From contig CANTFG010000169.1 of NCBI GenBank assembly GCA_947652605.1, positions 62,001 to 126,000 on the forward strand: a DNA stretch of 64,000 nucleotides. The letters run 5' to 3'. Positions 42,601 to 55,979 of the stretch are shown here, one piece after another. Below the pieces are notes generated by a model. That model searched no databases, was not told the DNA's origin, and saw only the letters and a program-made list of their open reading frames with translations. The translations under genes were made by a program, and so were the position numbers. The stretch is from Elmis aenea. Lineage: Eukaryota > Arthropoda > Insecta > Coleoptera > Elmidae. Numbering within the stretch: position 1 is the stretch's first letter; each line of letters starts with the position of its first letter.

Positions 42601-45600
42601 ATTAAAATTGTTTAGAAATAGTCGCTCAAGGAACATATGTATTAACTAAAGCACGGTATTTTTAGGAAATTATTAAAAAATAAAACCAGCTCATTGAAAG
42701 ACATATGCAAAACAATTGTATTCATGTAAAGAAGCGATGGATAAACTGTTCCTGTCATATACAAATCAATAATTGAAATTGTTTCAAAATAGTCGCACAA
42801 GGAACATATGTATTAACTAAAGCACGGTATTTTTAGGAAATTATTAAAAATTAAAACCAGCTCATTGAAAGACATATGCAAAACAATTTTATTCATGTAA
42901 AAAGGCGATGGATAAACTGTTCCTGTCATATACAAATTAATAATTGAAATTGTTTCGAAATAGTCGCACAAGAAACATATGTATTAACTAAAGCACGGTA
43001 TTTTTAGGAAATTATTAAAAATTAAAACCAGCTCATTGAAAGACATATGCAAAACAATTGTATTCCTGTAAAGAGGCGATGAATAAACTGTTTCTGTGAT
43101 ATACAAATCAATAATTAAAATTGTTCAGAAATAGTCGCTCAAGGAACATATGTATTAACTAAGGCACGGTATTTTTAGGAAATTATTAAAAATTAAAACC
43201 AGCTCATTGAAAGACATATGCAAAACATTTGTATTCCTGTAAAGAGGCGATGGATAAACTGTTTCTGTGACATACAAATCAATAATTAAAATTGTTTCGA
43301 AATAGTCGCTCAAGGAACATATGTATTAACTAAAGCACGGTATTTTTAGGAAATTATTAAAAATTAAAACCAGCTCATTGAAAGACATATGCAAAACAAT
43401 TGTATTCATGTAAAGAGGCGATGGATAAACTGTTCCTGTGATATACAAATCAATAATTAAAATTGTTTCGAAATAGTCGCTCAAGGAACATATGTATTAA
43501 CTAAAGCACGGTATTTTTAGGAAATTATTAAAAATTAAAACCAGCTCATTGAAAGACATATGCAAAACAATTTTATTCATGTAAAGAGGCGATGGAGAAA
43601 CTGTTCCTGTGATATACAAATCCATAATTAAAATTGTTTAGAAATAGTCGCTCAAGGAACATATGTATTAACTAAAGCACGGTATTTTTAGGAAATTATT
43701 AAAAATTAAAACCAGCTCATTGAAAGACATATGCAAAACAATTGTATTCATGTAAAGAGGCGATGGATAAACTGTTCCTGTGATATACAAATCAATAATT
43801 AAAATTGTTCAGAAACAGTCGCTCAAGGAACATATGTATTAACTAAAGCACGGTATTTTTAGGAAATTATTAAAAATTAAAGCCAGCTCATTGAAAGACA
43901 TATGCAAAACAATTGTATTCATGTAAAGAGGCGATGGATAAACTGTTCCTGTGATATACAAATCAATAATTAAAATTGTTTCGAAATAGTCGCTCAAGGA
44001 ACATATGTATTAACTAAAGCACGGTATTTTTAGGAAATTATTAAAAATTAAAACCAGCTCATTGAAAGACATATGCAAAACAATTGTATTCATGTTAAGA
44101 GGCGATGGATAAACTGTTCCTGTGATATACAAATCAATAATTAAAATTTTTTAGAAATAGTCGCTCAAGGAACATATGTATTAACTAAAGCACGGTATTT
44201 TTAGGAAATTAGTAAAAATTAAAACCAGCTCATTGAAAGACATATGCAAAACAATTGTATTCATGTAAAGAGGCGATGGATAAACTGTTCCTGTCATATA
44301 CAAATTAATAATTAAAATTGTTTCGAAATAGTCGCTCAAGGAACATATGTATTAACTAAAGCACGGTATTTTTAGGAAATTAGTAAAAATTAAAACCAGC
44401 TCATTGAAAGACATATGCAAAACAATTGTATTTATGTAAAGAGGCGATGGATAAACTGTTCCTGTGATATACAAATCAATAATTAAATTTTTTTAGAAAT
44501 AGTCGCTCAAGGAACATATGTATTAACTAAAGCACGGTATTTTTAGGAAATTATTAAAAATTAAAACCAGCTCATTGAAAGACATACGCAAAACAATTGT
44601 ATTCATGTAAAGAAGCGATGGATAAACTGTTCCTGTGATATACAAATCAATAATTAAAATTGTTTAGAAATAACCGCTCAAGGAACATATGTATTAACTA
44701 AAGCACGGTATTTTTAGGAAATTATTAAAAATTAAAACCAGCTCATTGAAAGACATATGCAAAACAATTGTATTCATGTAAAGAGGCGATGGATAAACTG
44801 TTCCTGTGATATACAAATCAATAATTAAAATTGTTCAGAAATAGTCGCTCAAGGAACATATGTACTAACTAAAGCACGGTATTTTTAGGAAATTATTAAA
44901 AATTAATACCAGCTCATTGAAAGACATATGCAAAACAATTGTATTCATGTAAAGAGGCGATGGATAAACTGTTCCTGTGATATACAAATCAATAATTAAA
45001 ATTGTTTCGAAATAGTCGCTCAAGGAACATATGTATTAACTAAAGCACGGTATTTTTAGGAAATTATTAAAAATTAAAACCAGCTCATTGAAAGACATAT
45101 GCAAAACAATTGTATTCATGTTAAGAGGCGATGGATAAACTGTTCCTGTGATATACAAATTAATAATTAAAATTGTTTCGAAATAGTCGCTCAAGGAACA
45201 TATGTATTAACTAAAGCACGGTATTTTTAGGAACGTAGTAAAAATTAAAACCAGCTCATTGAAAGACATATGCAAAACAATTGTATTCATGTAAAGAGGC
45301 GATACATAAACTGTTCCTGTCATATACAAATTAATAATTAAAATTGTTTCGAAATAGTCGCTCAAGGAACATATGTATTAACTAAAGCACGGTATTTTTA
45401 GGAAATTAGTAAAAATTAAAACCAGCTCATTGAAAGACATATGCAAAACAATTGTATTTATGTAAAGAGGCGATGGATAAACTGTTCCTGTGATATACAA
45501 ATCAATAATTAAAATTGTTTAGAAATAGTCGCTCAAGGAACATATGTATTAACTAAAGCACGGTATTTTTAAGAAATTATTAAAAAATAAAACCAGCTCA

Positions 45601-48425
45601 TTGAAAGACATACGCAAAACAATTGTATTCATGTAAAGAAGCGATGGATAAACTGTTCCTGTGATATACAAATCAATAATTAAAATTGTTTAGAAATAGT
45701 CGCTCAAGGAACATATGTATTAACTAAAGCACGGTATTTTTAGGAAATTATTAAAAAATAAAACCAGTTCATTGAAAGACATATGCAAAACAATTGTATT
45801 CATGTAAAGAAGCGATGGATAAACTGTTCCTGTCATATACAAATCAATAATTAAATTTTTTTAGAAATAGTCGCTCAAGGAACATATGTATTAACTAAAG
45901 CACGGTATTTTTAGGAAATTATTAAAAATTAAAACCAGCTCATTGAAAGACATATGCAAAACAATTGTATTCATGTAAAGAGGCGATGGATAAACTGTTT
46001 CTGTGATATACAAATCAATAATTAAAATTGTTTAGAAATAGTCGCTCAAGGAACATATGTATTAACTAAAGCACGGTATTTTTAGGAAATTATTAAAAAA
46101 TAAAACCAGCTCATTGAAAGACATATGCAAAACAATTGTATTCATGTAAAGAAGCGATGGATAAACTGTTCCTGTCATATACAAATCAATAATTGAAATT
46201 GTTTCAAAATAGTCGCACAAGGAACATATGTATTAACTAAAGCACGGTATTTTTAGGAAATTATTAAAAATTTAAACCAGCTCATTGAAAGACATATGCA
46301 AAACAATTTTATTCATGTAAAAAGGCGATGGATAAACTGTTCCTGTCATATACAAATCAATAATTGAAATTGTTTCGAAATAGTCGCACAAGAAACATAT
46401 GTATTAACTAAAGCACGGTATTTTTAGGAAATTATTAAAAATTAAAACCAGCTCATTGAAAGACATATGCAAAACAATTGTATTCCTGTAAAGAGGCGAT
46501 GAATAAACTGTTTCTGTGATATACAAATCAATAATTAAAGTTGTTCAGAAATAGTCGCTCAAGGAACATATGTATTAACTAAAGCACGGTATTTTTAGGA
46601 AATTATTAAAAATTAAAACCAGCTCATTGAAAGACATATGCAAAACAATTGTATTCCTGTAAAGAGGCGATGGATAAACTGTTTCTGTGACATACAAATC
46701 AATAATTAAAATTGTTTCGAAATAGTCGCTCAAGGAACATATGTATTAACTAAAGCACGGTATTTTTAGGAAATTATTAAAAATTAAAACCAGCTCATTG
46801 AAAGACATATGCAAAACAATTGTATTCATGTAAAGAGGCGATGGATAAACTGTTCCTGTGATATACAAATCAATAATTAAAATTGTTTCGAAATAGTCGC
46901 TCAAGGAACATATGTATTAACTAAAGCACGGTATTTTTAGGAAATTATTAAAAATTAAAACCAGCTCATTGAAAGACATATGCAAAACAATTTTATTCAT
47001 GTAAAGAGGCGATGGAGAAACTGTTCCTGTGATATACAAATCCATAATTAAAATTGTTTAGAAATAGTCGCTCAAGGAACATATGTATTAACTAAAGCAC
47101 GGTATTTTTAGGAAATTATTAAAAATTAAAACCAGCTCATTGAAAGACATATGCAAAACAATTGTATTCATGTAAAGAGGCGATGGATAAACTGTTCCTG
47201 TGATATACAAATCAATAATTAAAATTGTTCAGAAACAGTCGCTCAAGGAACATATGTATTAACTAAAGCACGGTATTTTTAGGAAATTATTAAAAATTAA
47301 AGCCAGCTCATTGAAAGACATATGCAAAACAATTGTATTCATGTAAAGAGGCGATGGATAAACTGTTCCTGTGATATACAAATCAATAATTAAAATTGTT
47401 TCGAAATAGTCGCTCAAGGAACATATGTATTAACTAAAGCACGGTATTTTTAGGAAATTATTAAAAATTAAAACCAGCTCATTGAAAGACATATGCAAAA
47501 CAATTGTATTCATGTTAAGAGGCGATGGATAAACTGTTCCTGTGATATACAAATCAATAATTAAAATTTTTTAGAAATAGTCGCTCAAGGAACATATGTA
47601 TTAACTAAAGCACGGTATTTTTAGGAAATTAGTAAAAATTAAAACCAGCTCATTGAAAGACATATGCAAAACAATTGTATTCATGTAAAGAGGCGATGGA
47701 TAAACTGTTCCTGTCATATACAAATTAATAATTAAAATTGTTTCGAAATAGTCGCTCAAGGAACATATGTATTAACTAAAGCACGGTATTTTTAGGAAAT
47801 TAGTAAAAATTAAAACCAGCTCATTGAAAGACATATGCAAAACAATTGTATTTATGTAAAGAGGCGATGGATAAACTGTTCCTGTGATATACAAATCAAT
47901 AATTAAATTTTTTTAGAAATAGTCGCTCAAGGAACATATGTATTAACTAAAGCACGGTATTTTTAGGAAATTATTAAAAATTAAAACCAGCTCATTGAAA
48001 GACATACGCAAAACAATTGTATTCATGTAAAGAAGCGATGGATAAACTGTTCCTGTGATATACAAATCAATAATTAAAATTGTTTAGAAATAGTCGCTCA
48101 AGGAACATATGTATTAACTAAAGCACGGTATTTTTAGGAAATTATTAAAAATTAAAACCAGCTCATTGAAAGACATATGCAAAACAATTGTATTCATGTA
48201 AAGAGGCGATGGATAAACTGTTCCTGTGATATACAAATCAATAATTAAAATTGTTCAGAAATAGTCGCTCAAGGAACATATGTACTAACTAAAGCACGGT
48301 ATTTTTAGGAAATTATTAAAAATTAATACCAGCTCATTGAAAGACATATGCAAAACAATTGTATTCATGTAAAGAGGCGATGGATAAACTGTTCCTGTGA
48401 TATACAAATCAATAATTAAAATTGT
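39655..48425 (+). repeat. Core block, copy B
   Basis: Copy B reproduces copy A marker by marker at +10940 bp: short monomer 39785, 'aataactaaa' 39861, 'aaggcacgg' 43161, 'taaccgctc' 44671, 'gatacataaa' near 45311, 'tttaaaccag' 46271. I found no difference from A at the sites I compared over about 8.7 kb. It shows the same 19 then 20 monomer spacing ('aaagcc' 40630, 43879, 47299). The boundary with the preceding tail is a monomer that is 'taatcctgc' type on its left side and short-monomer type on its right. Confidence 0.88.
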
Positions 48426-51400
48426 TTCGAAATAGTCGCTCAAGGAACATATGTATTAACTAAAGCACGGTATTTTTAGGAAATTATTAAAAATTAAAAC
48501 CAGCTCATTGAAAGACATATGCAAAACAATTGTATTCATGTTAAGAGGCGATGGATAAACTGTTCCTGTGATATACAAATCAATAATTAAAATTTTTTAG
48601 AAATAGTCGCTCAAGGAACATATGTATTAACTAAAGCACGGTATTTTTAGGAAATTAGTAAAAATTAAAACCAGCTCATTGAAAGACATATGCAAAACAA
48701 TTGTATTCATGTAAAGAGGCGATGGATAAACTGTTCCTGTCATATACAAATTAATAATTAAAATTGTTTCGAAATAGTCGCTCAAGGAACATATGTATTA
48801 ACTAAAGCACGGTATTTTTAGGAAATTAGTAAAAATTAAAACCAGCTCATTGAAAGACATATGCAAAACAATTGTATTTATGTAAAGAGGCGATGGATAA
48901 ACTGTTCCTGTGATATACAAATCAATAATTAAATTTTTTTTGAAATAGTCGCTCAAGGAACATATGTATTAACTAAAGCACGGTATTTTTAGGAAATTAT
49001 TAAAAATTAAAACCAGCTCATTGAAAGACATACGCAAAACAATTGTATTCATGTAAAGAAGCGATGGATAAACTGTTCCTGTGATATACAAATCAATAAT
49101 TAAAATTGTTTAGAAATAGTCGCTCAAGGAACATATGTATTAACTAAAGCACGGTATTTTTAGGAAATTATTAAAAATTAAAACCAGCTCATTGAAAGAC
49201 ATATGCAAAACAATTGTATTCATGTAAAGAGGCGATGGATAAACTGTTCCTGTGATATACAAATCAATAATTAAAATTGTTCAGAAATAGTCGCTCAAGG
49301 AACATATGTACTAACTAAAGCACGGTATTTTTAGGAAATTATTAAAAATTAATACCAGCTCATTGAAAGACATATGCAAAACAATTGTATTCATGTAAAG
49401 AGGCGATGGATAAACTGTTCCTGTGATATACAAATCAATAATTAAAATTGTTTCGAAATAGTCGCTCAAGGAACATATGTATTAACTAAAGCACGGTATT
49501 TTTAGGAAATTATTAAAAATTAAAACCAGCTCATTGAAAGACATATGCAAAACAATTGTATTCATGTAAAGAGGCGATGGATAAACTGTTCCTGTGATAT
49601 ACAAATCAATAATTAAAATTGTTTCGAAATAGTGGCTCAAGGAACATATGTATTAACTAAAGCACGGTATTTTTAGGAAATTAGTAAAAATTAAAACCAG
49701 CTCTTTAAGTCATATGCAAAACAATTGTATTCATGTAAAGAGGCGATGGATAAACTGTTTCTGTGATATACAAATCAATAATTAAAATTGTTTAGAAATA
49801 GTCGCTCAAGGAACATATGTATTAACTAAAGCACGGTATTTTTAGGAAATTATTAAAAATTAAAACCAGCTCATTGAAAGACATATGCAAAACAATTGTA
49901 TTCATGTAAAGAGGCGATGGATAAACTGTTCCTGTCATATACAAATCAATAATTAAAATTGTTTCGAAATAGTCGCTCAAGGAACATATGTATTAACTAA
50001 AGCACGGTATTTTTAGGAAATTATTAAAAATTAATACCAGCTCATTGAAAGACATATGCAAAACAATTGTATTCATGTAAAGAGGCGATGGATAAACTGT
50101 TCCTGTGATATACAAATCAATAATTAAAATTGTTTAGAAATAGTCGCTCAAGGAACATATGTACTAACTAAAGCACGGTATTTTTAGGAAATTATTAAAA
50201 ATTAATACCAGCTCATTGAAAGACATATGCAAAACAATTGTATTCATGTAAAGAGGCGATGGATAAACTGTTCCTGTGATATACAAATCAATAATTAAAA
50301 TTGTTTCGAAATAGTCGCTCAAGGAACATATGTATTAACTAAAGCACGGTATTTTTAGGAAATTATTAAAAATTAAAACCAGCTCATTGAAAGACATATG
50401 CAAAACAATTGTATTCATGTAAAGAGGCGATGGATAAACTGTTCCTGTGATATACAAATCCATAATTAAAATTGTTTAGAAATAGTCGCTCAAGGAACAT
50501 ATGTATTAACTAAAGCACGGTATTTTTAGGAAATTATTAAAAATTAAAACCAGCTCATTGAAAGACATATGCAAAACAATTGTATTCCTGTAAAGAGGCG
50601 ATGGATAAACTGTTCCTGTGATATACAAATCAATAATTAAAATTGTTCAGAAACAGTCGCTCAAGGAACATATGTATTAACTAAAGCACGGTATTTTTAG
50701 GAAATTATTAAAAATTAAAGCCAGCTCATTGAAAGACATATGCAAAACAATTGTATTCATGTAAAGAGGCGATGGATAAACTGTTCCTGTGATATACAAA
50801 TCAATAATTAAAATTGTTTCGAAATAGTCGCACAAGAAACATATGTATTAACTAAAGCACGGTATTTTTAGGAAATTATTAAAAATTAAAACCAGCTCAT
50901 TGAAAGACATATGCAAAACAATTGTATTCATGTAAAGAGGCGATGGATAAACTGTTCCTGTGATATACAAATCAATAATTAAAATTTTTTAGAAATAGTC
51001 GCTCAAGGAACATATGTATTAACTAAAGCACGGTATTTTTAGGAAATTATTAAAAATTAAAACCAGCTCATTGAAAGACATATGCAAAATAATTGTATTC
51101 ATGTAAAGAGGCGATGAATAAACTGTTCCTGTGATATACAAATTAATAATTAAAATTGTTCAGAAATAGTCGCTCAAGGAACATATGTATTAACTAATGC
51201 ACGGTATTTTTAGGAAATTATTAAAAATTAAAACCAGCTCATTGAAAGACATATGCAAAACAATTGTATTCCTGTAAAGAGGCGATGGATAAACTGTTCC
51301 TGTGATATACAAATCAATAATTAAAATTGTTTAGAAATAGTCGCTCAAGGAACATATGTATTATCTAAAGCACGGTATTTTTAGGAAATTATTAAAAATT

Positions 51401-51536
51401 AAAACCAGCTCATTGAAAGACATATGCAAAACAATTGTAATCCTGCAAAGAGGCGATGGATAAACTGTTCCTGTGATATACAAATCAATAATTAAAATTG
51501 TTTAGAAATAGTCGCTCAAGGAACATTTGTATTAAC

Positions 51537-51541
51537 TTTAC
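51537..51541 (+). other. 5-bp insertion in a monomer
   Basis: The sequence reads 'attaactttactaaagc', where every other monomer reads 'attaactaaagc', so five bases are extra. They look like an imperfect repeat of the preceding 'ttaact', as replication slippage would leave. It is the only insertion longer than one base in the window, and it is absent from the related unit at about 13.23 kb. Confidence 0.85.
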
Positions 51542-51982
51542 TAAAGCACGGTATTTTTAGGAAATTATTAAAAATTAAAACCAGCTCATTGAAAGACATA
51601 TGCAAAACAATTGTATTCATGCAAAGAGGCGATGGATAAACTGTTTCTGTGATATACAAATCAATAATTAAAATTGTTTAGAAATAGTCGCTCAAGGAAC
51701 ATATGTATTAACTAAAGCACGGTATTTTTAGGAAATTATTAAAAAATAAAACCAGCTCATTGAAAGACATATGCAAAACAATTGTATTCATGTAAAGAAG
51801 CGATGGATAAACTGTTCCTGTCATATACAAATCAATAATTGAAATTGTTTCAAAATAGTCGCACAAGGAACATATGTATTAACTAAAGCACGGTATTTTT
51901 AGGAAATTATTAAAAATTAAAACCAGCTCATTGAAAGACATATGCAAAACAATTTTATTCATGTAAAAAGGCGATGGATAAA

Positions 51983-52057
51983 CTGTTCCTGTCATATACA
52001 AATCAATAATTGAAATTGTTTCGAAATAGTCGCACAAGAAAAGAGGCGATGGATAAA
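51983..52057 (+). repeat. Truncated 75-bp monomer (96-bp internal deletion)
   Basis: This monomer starts normally with 'ctgttcctgtc' and continues to 'cgcacaagaaa'. It then jumps to 'agaggcgatgg', so the next unit begins 75 bp after this one. The middle of the monomer, roughly positions 60 to 155, is missing. Both sides of the junction carry short A runs ('agaaac' and 'taaaga'), giving 2-3 bp of microhomology. It is the only incomplete monomer inside the array and marks a single deletion or a misaligned exchange. Confidence 0.92.
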
Positions 52058-55000
52058 CTGTTCCTGTGATATACAAATTAATAATTAAAATTGTTCAGAA
52101 ATAGTCGCTCAAGGAACATATGTATTAACTAAAGCACGGTATTTTTAGGAAATTTTTAAAAATTAAAACCAGCTCATTGAAAGACATATGCAAAACAATT
52201 GTATTCCTGTAAAGAGGCGATGGATAAACTGTTTCTGTGATATACAAATCAATAATTAAAATTGTTCAGAAATAGTCGCTCAAGGAACATATGTATTAAC
52301 TAAAGCACGGTATTTTTAGGAAATTATTAAAAATTAAAACCAGCTCATTGAAAGACATATGCAAAACAATTGTATTCCTGTAAAGAGGCGATGGATAAAC
52401 TGTTTCTGTGACATACAAATCAATAATTAAAATTGTTTCGAAATAGTCGCTCAAGGAACATATGTATTAACTAAAGCACGGTATTTTTACGAAATTATTA
52501 AAAATTAAAACCAGCTCATTGAAAGACATATGCAAAACAATTGTATTCATGTAAAGAGGCGATGGATAAACTGTTCCTGTGATATACAAATCAATAATTA
52601 AAATTGTTTCGAAATAGTCGCTCAAGGAACATATGTATTAACTAAAGCACGGTATTTTTAGGAAATTATTAAAAATTAAAACCAGCTCATTGAAAGACAT
52701 ATGCAAAACAATTGTATTCATGTAAAGAGGCGATGGATAAACTGTTCCTGTGATATACAAATCAATAATTAAAATTGTTCAGAAATAGTCGCTCAAGGAA
52801 CATATGTACTAACTAAAGCACGGTATTTTTAGGAAATTATTAAAAATTAATACCAGCTCATTGAAAGACATATGCAAAACAATTGTATTCATGTAAAGAG
52901 GCGATGGATAAACTGTTCCTGTGATATACAAATCAATAATTAAAATTGTTTCGAAATAGTCGCTCAAGGAACATATGTATTAACTAAAGCACGGTATTTT
53001 TAGGAAATTATTAAAAATTAAAACCAGCTCATTGAAAGACATATGCAAAACAATTGTATTCATGTTAAGAGGCGATGGATAAACTGTTCCTGTGATATAC
53101 AAATCAATAATTAAAATTTTTTAGAAATAGTCGCTCAAGGAACATATGTATTAACTAAAGCACGGTATTTTTAGGAAATTAGTAAAAATTAAAACCAGCT
53201 CATTGAAAGACATATGCAAAACAATTGTATTCATGTAAAGAGGCGATGGATAAACTGTTCCTGTCATATACAAATTAATAATTAAAATTGTTTCGAAATA
53301 GTCGCTCAAGGAACATATGTATTAACTAAAGCACGGTATTTTTAGGAAATTAGTAAAAATTAAAACCAGCTCATTGAAAGACATATGCAAAACAATTGTA
53401 TTTATGTAAAGAGGCGATGGATAAACTGTTCCTGTGATATACAAATCAATAATTAAATTTTTTTTGAAATAGTCGCTCAAGGAACATATGTATTAACTAA
53501 AGCACGGTATTTTTAGGAAATTATTAAAAATTAAAACCAGCTCATTGAAAGACATACGCAAAACAATTGTATTCATGTAAAGAAGCGATGGATAAACTGT
53601 TCCTGTGATATACAAATCAATAATTAAAATTGTTTAGAAATAGTCGCTCAAGGAACATATGTATTAACTAAAGCACGGTATTTTTAGGAAATTATTAAAA
53701 ATTAAAACCAGCTCATTGAAAGACATATGCAAAACAATTGTATTCATGTAAAGAGGCGATGGATAAACTGTTCCTGTGATATACAAATCAATAATTAAAA
53801 TTGTTCAGAAATAGTCGCTCAAGGAACATATGTACTAACTAAAGCACGGTATTTTTAGGAAATTATTAAAAATTAATACCAGCTCATTGAAAGACATATG
53901 CAAAACAATTGTATTCATGTAAAGAGGCGATGGATAAACTGTTCCTGTGATATACAAATCAATAATTAAAATTGTTTCGAAATAGTCGCTCAAGGAACAT
54001 ATGTATTAACTAAAGCACGGTATTTTTAGGAAATTATTAAAAATTAAAACCAGCTCATTGAAAGACATATGCAAAACAATTGTATTCATGTAAAGAGGCG
54101 ATGGATAAACTGTTCCTGTGATATACAAATCAATAATTAAAATTGTTTCGAAATAGTGGCTCAAGGAACATATGTATTAACTAAAGCACGGTATTTTTAG
54201 GAAATTAGTAAAAATTAAAACCAGCTCTTTAAGTCATATGCAAAACAATTGTATTCATGTAAAGAGGCGATGGATAAACTGTTTCTGTGATATACAAATC
54301 AATAATTAAAATTGTTTAGAAATAGTCGCTCAAGGAACATATGTATTAACTAAAGCACGGTATTTTTAGGAAATTATTAAAAATTAAAACCAGCTCATTG
54401 AAAGACATATGCAAAACAATTGTATTCATGTAAAGAGGCGATGGATAAACTGTTCCTGTCATATACAAATCAATAATTAAAATTGTTTCGAAATAGTCGC
54501 TCAAGGAACATATGTATTAACTAAAGCACGGTATTTTTAGGAAATTATTAAAAATTAATACCAGCTCATTGAAAGACATATGCAAAACAATTGTATTCAT
54601 GTAAAGAGGCGATGGATAAACTGTTCCTGTGATATACAAATCAATAATTAAAATTGTTTAGAAATAGTCGCTCAAGGAACATATGTACTAACTAAAGCAC
54701 GGTATTTTTAGGAAATTATTAAAAATTAATACCAGCTCATTGAAAGACATATGCAAAACAATTGTATTCATGTAAAGAGGCGATGGATAAACTGTTCCTG
54801 TGATATACAAATCAATAATTAAAATTGTTTCGAAATAGTCGCTCAAGGAACATATGTATTAACTAAAGCACGGTATTTTTAGGAAATTATTAAAAATTAA
54901 AACCAGCTCATTGAAAGACATATGCAAAACAATTGTATTCATGTAAAGAGGCGATGGATAAACTGTTCCTGTGATATACAAATCCATAATTAAAATTGTT

Positions 55001-55979
55001 TAGAAATAGTCGCTCAAGGAACATATGTATTAACTAAAGCACGGTATTTTTAGGAAATTATTAAAAATTAAAACCAGCTCATTGAAAGACATATGCAAAA
55101 CAATTGTATTCCTGTAAAGAGGCGATGGATAAACTGTTCCTGTGATATACAAATCAATAATTAAAATTGTTCAGAAACAGTCGCTCAAGGAACATATGTA
55201 TTAACTAAAGCACGGTATTTTTAGGAAATTATTAAAAATTAAAGCCAGCTCATTGAAAGACATATGCAAAACAATTGTATTCATGTAAAGAGGCGATGGA
55301 TAAACTGTTCCTGTGATATACAAATCAATAATTAAAATTGTTTCGAAATAGTCGCACAAGAAACATATGTATTAACTAAAGCACGGTATTTTTAGGAAAT
55401 TATTAAAAATTAAAACCAGCTCATTGAAAGACATATGCAAAACAATTGTATTCATGTAAAGAGGCGATGGATAAACTGTTCCTGTGATATACAAATCAAT
55501 AATTAAAATTTTTTAGAAATAGTCGCTCAAGGAACATATGTATTAACTAAAGCACGGTATTTTTAGGAAATTATTAAAAATTAAAACCAGCTCATTGAAA
55601 GACATATGCAAAATAATTGTATTCATGTAAAGAGGCGATGAATAAACTGTTCCTGTGATATACAAATTAATAATTAAAATTGTTCAGAAATAGTCGCTCA
55701 AGGAACATATGTATTAACTAATGCACGGTATTTTTAGGAAATTATTAAAAATTAAAACCAGCTCATTGAAAGACATATGCAAAACAATTGTATTCCTGTA
55801 AAGAGGCGATGGATAAACTGTTCCTGTGATATACAAATCAATAATTAAAATTGTTTAGAAATAGTCGCTCAAGGAACATATGTATTATCTAAAGCACGGT
55901 ATTTTTAGGAAATTATTAAAAATTAAAACCAGCTCATTGAAAGACATATGCAAAACAATTGTAATCCTGCAAAGAGGCG

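Larger units (their letters stand above)
51460..52560 (+). repeat. Displaced segment of left-block type
   Basis: This stretch does not match its neighbours but follows the order found at about 13.17-14.2 kb. After a 'taatcctgc' unit come 'gaacatttgt' (51521, compare 13226), 'attcatgcaaagagg' (near 51613, compare 13316), the A106/A159 unit, the 'aacaattttattc' unit, a T98 unit, and 'gtgacat' with 'ttacgaaatt' near 52488 (compare 14111). It is therefore a copy of older, left-type sequence lying 38 kb away. It carries two private lesions, a 5-bp insertion and a 96-bp deletion. Confidence 0.78.

Noticed and set aside
51879..52076. 65-codon open frame on the minus strand
   Set aside because: Created by the 96-bp deletion in the truncated monomer, which removes a stop; starts at TTG. 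No independent evidence of a gene.
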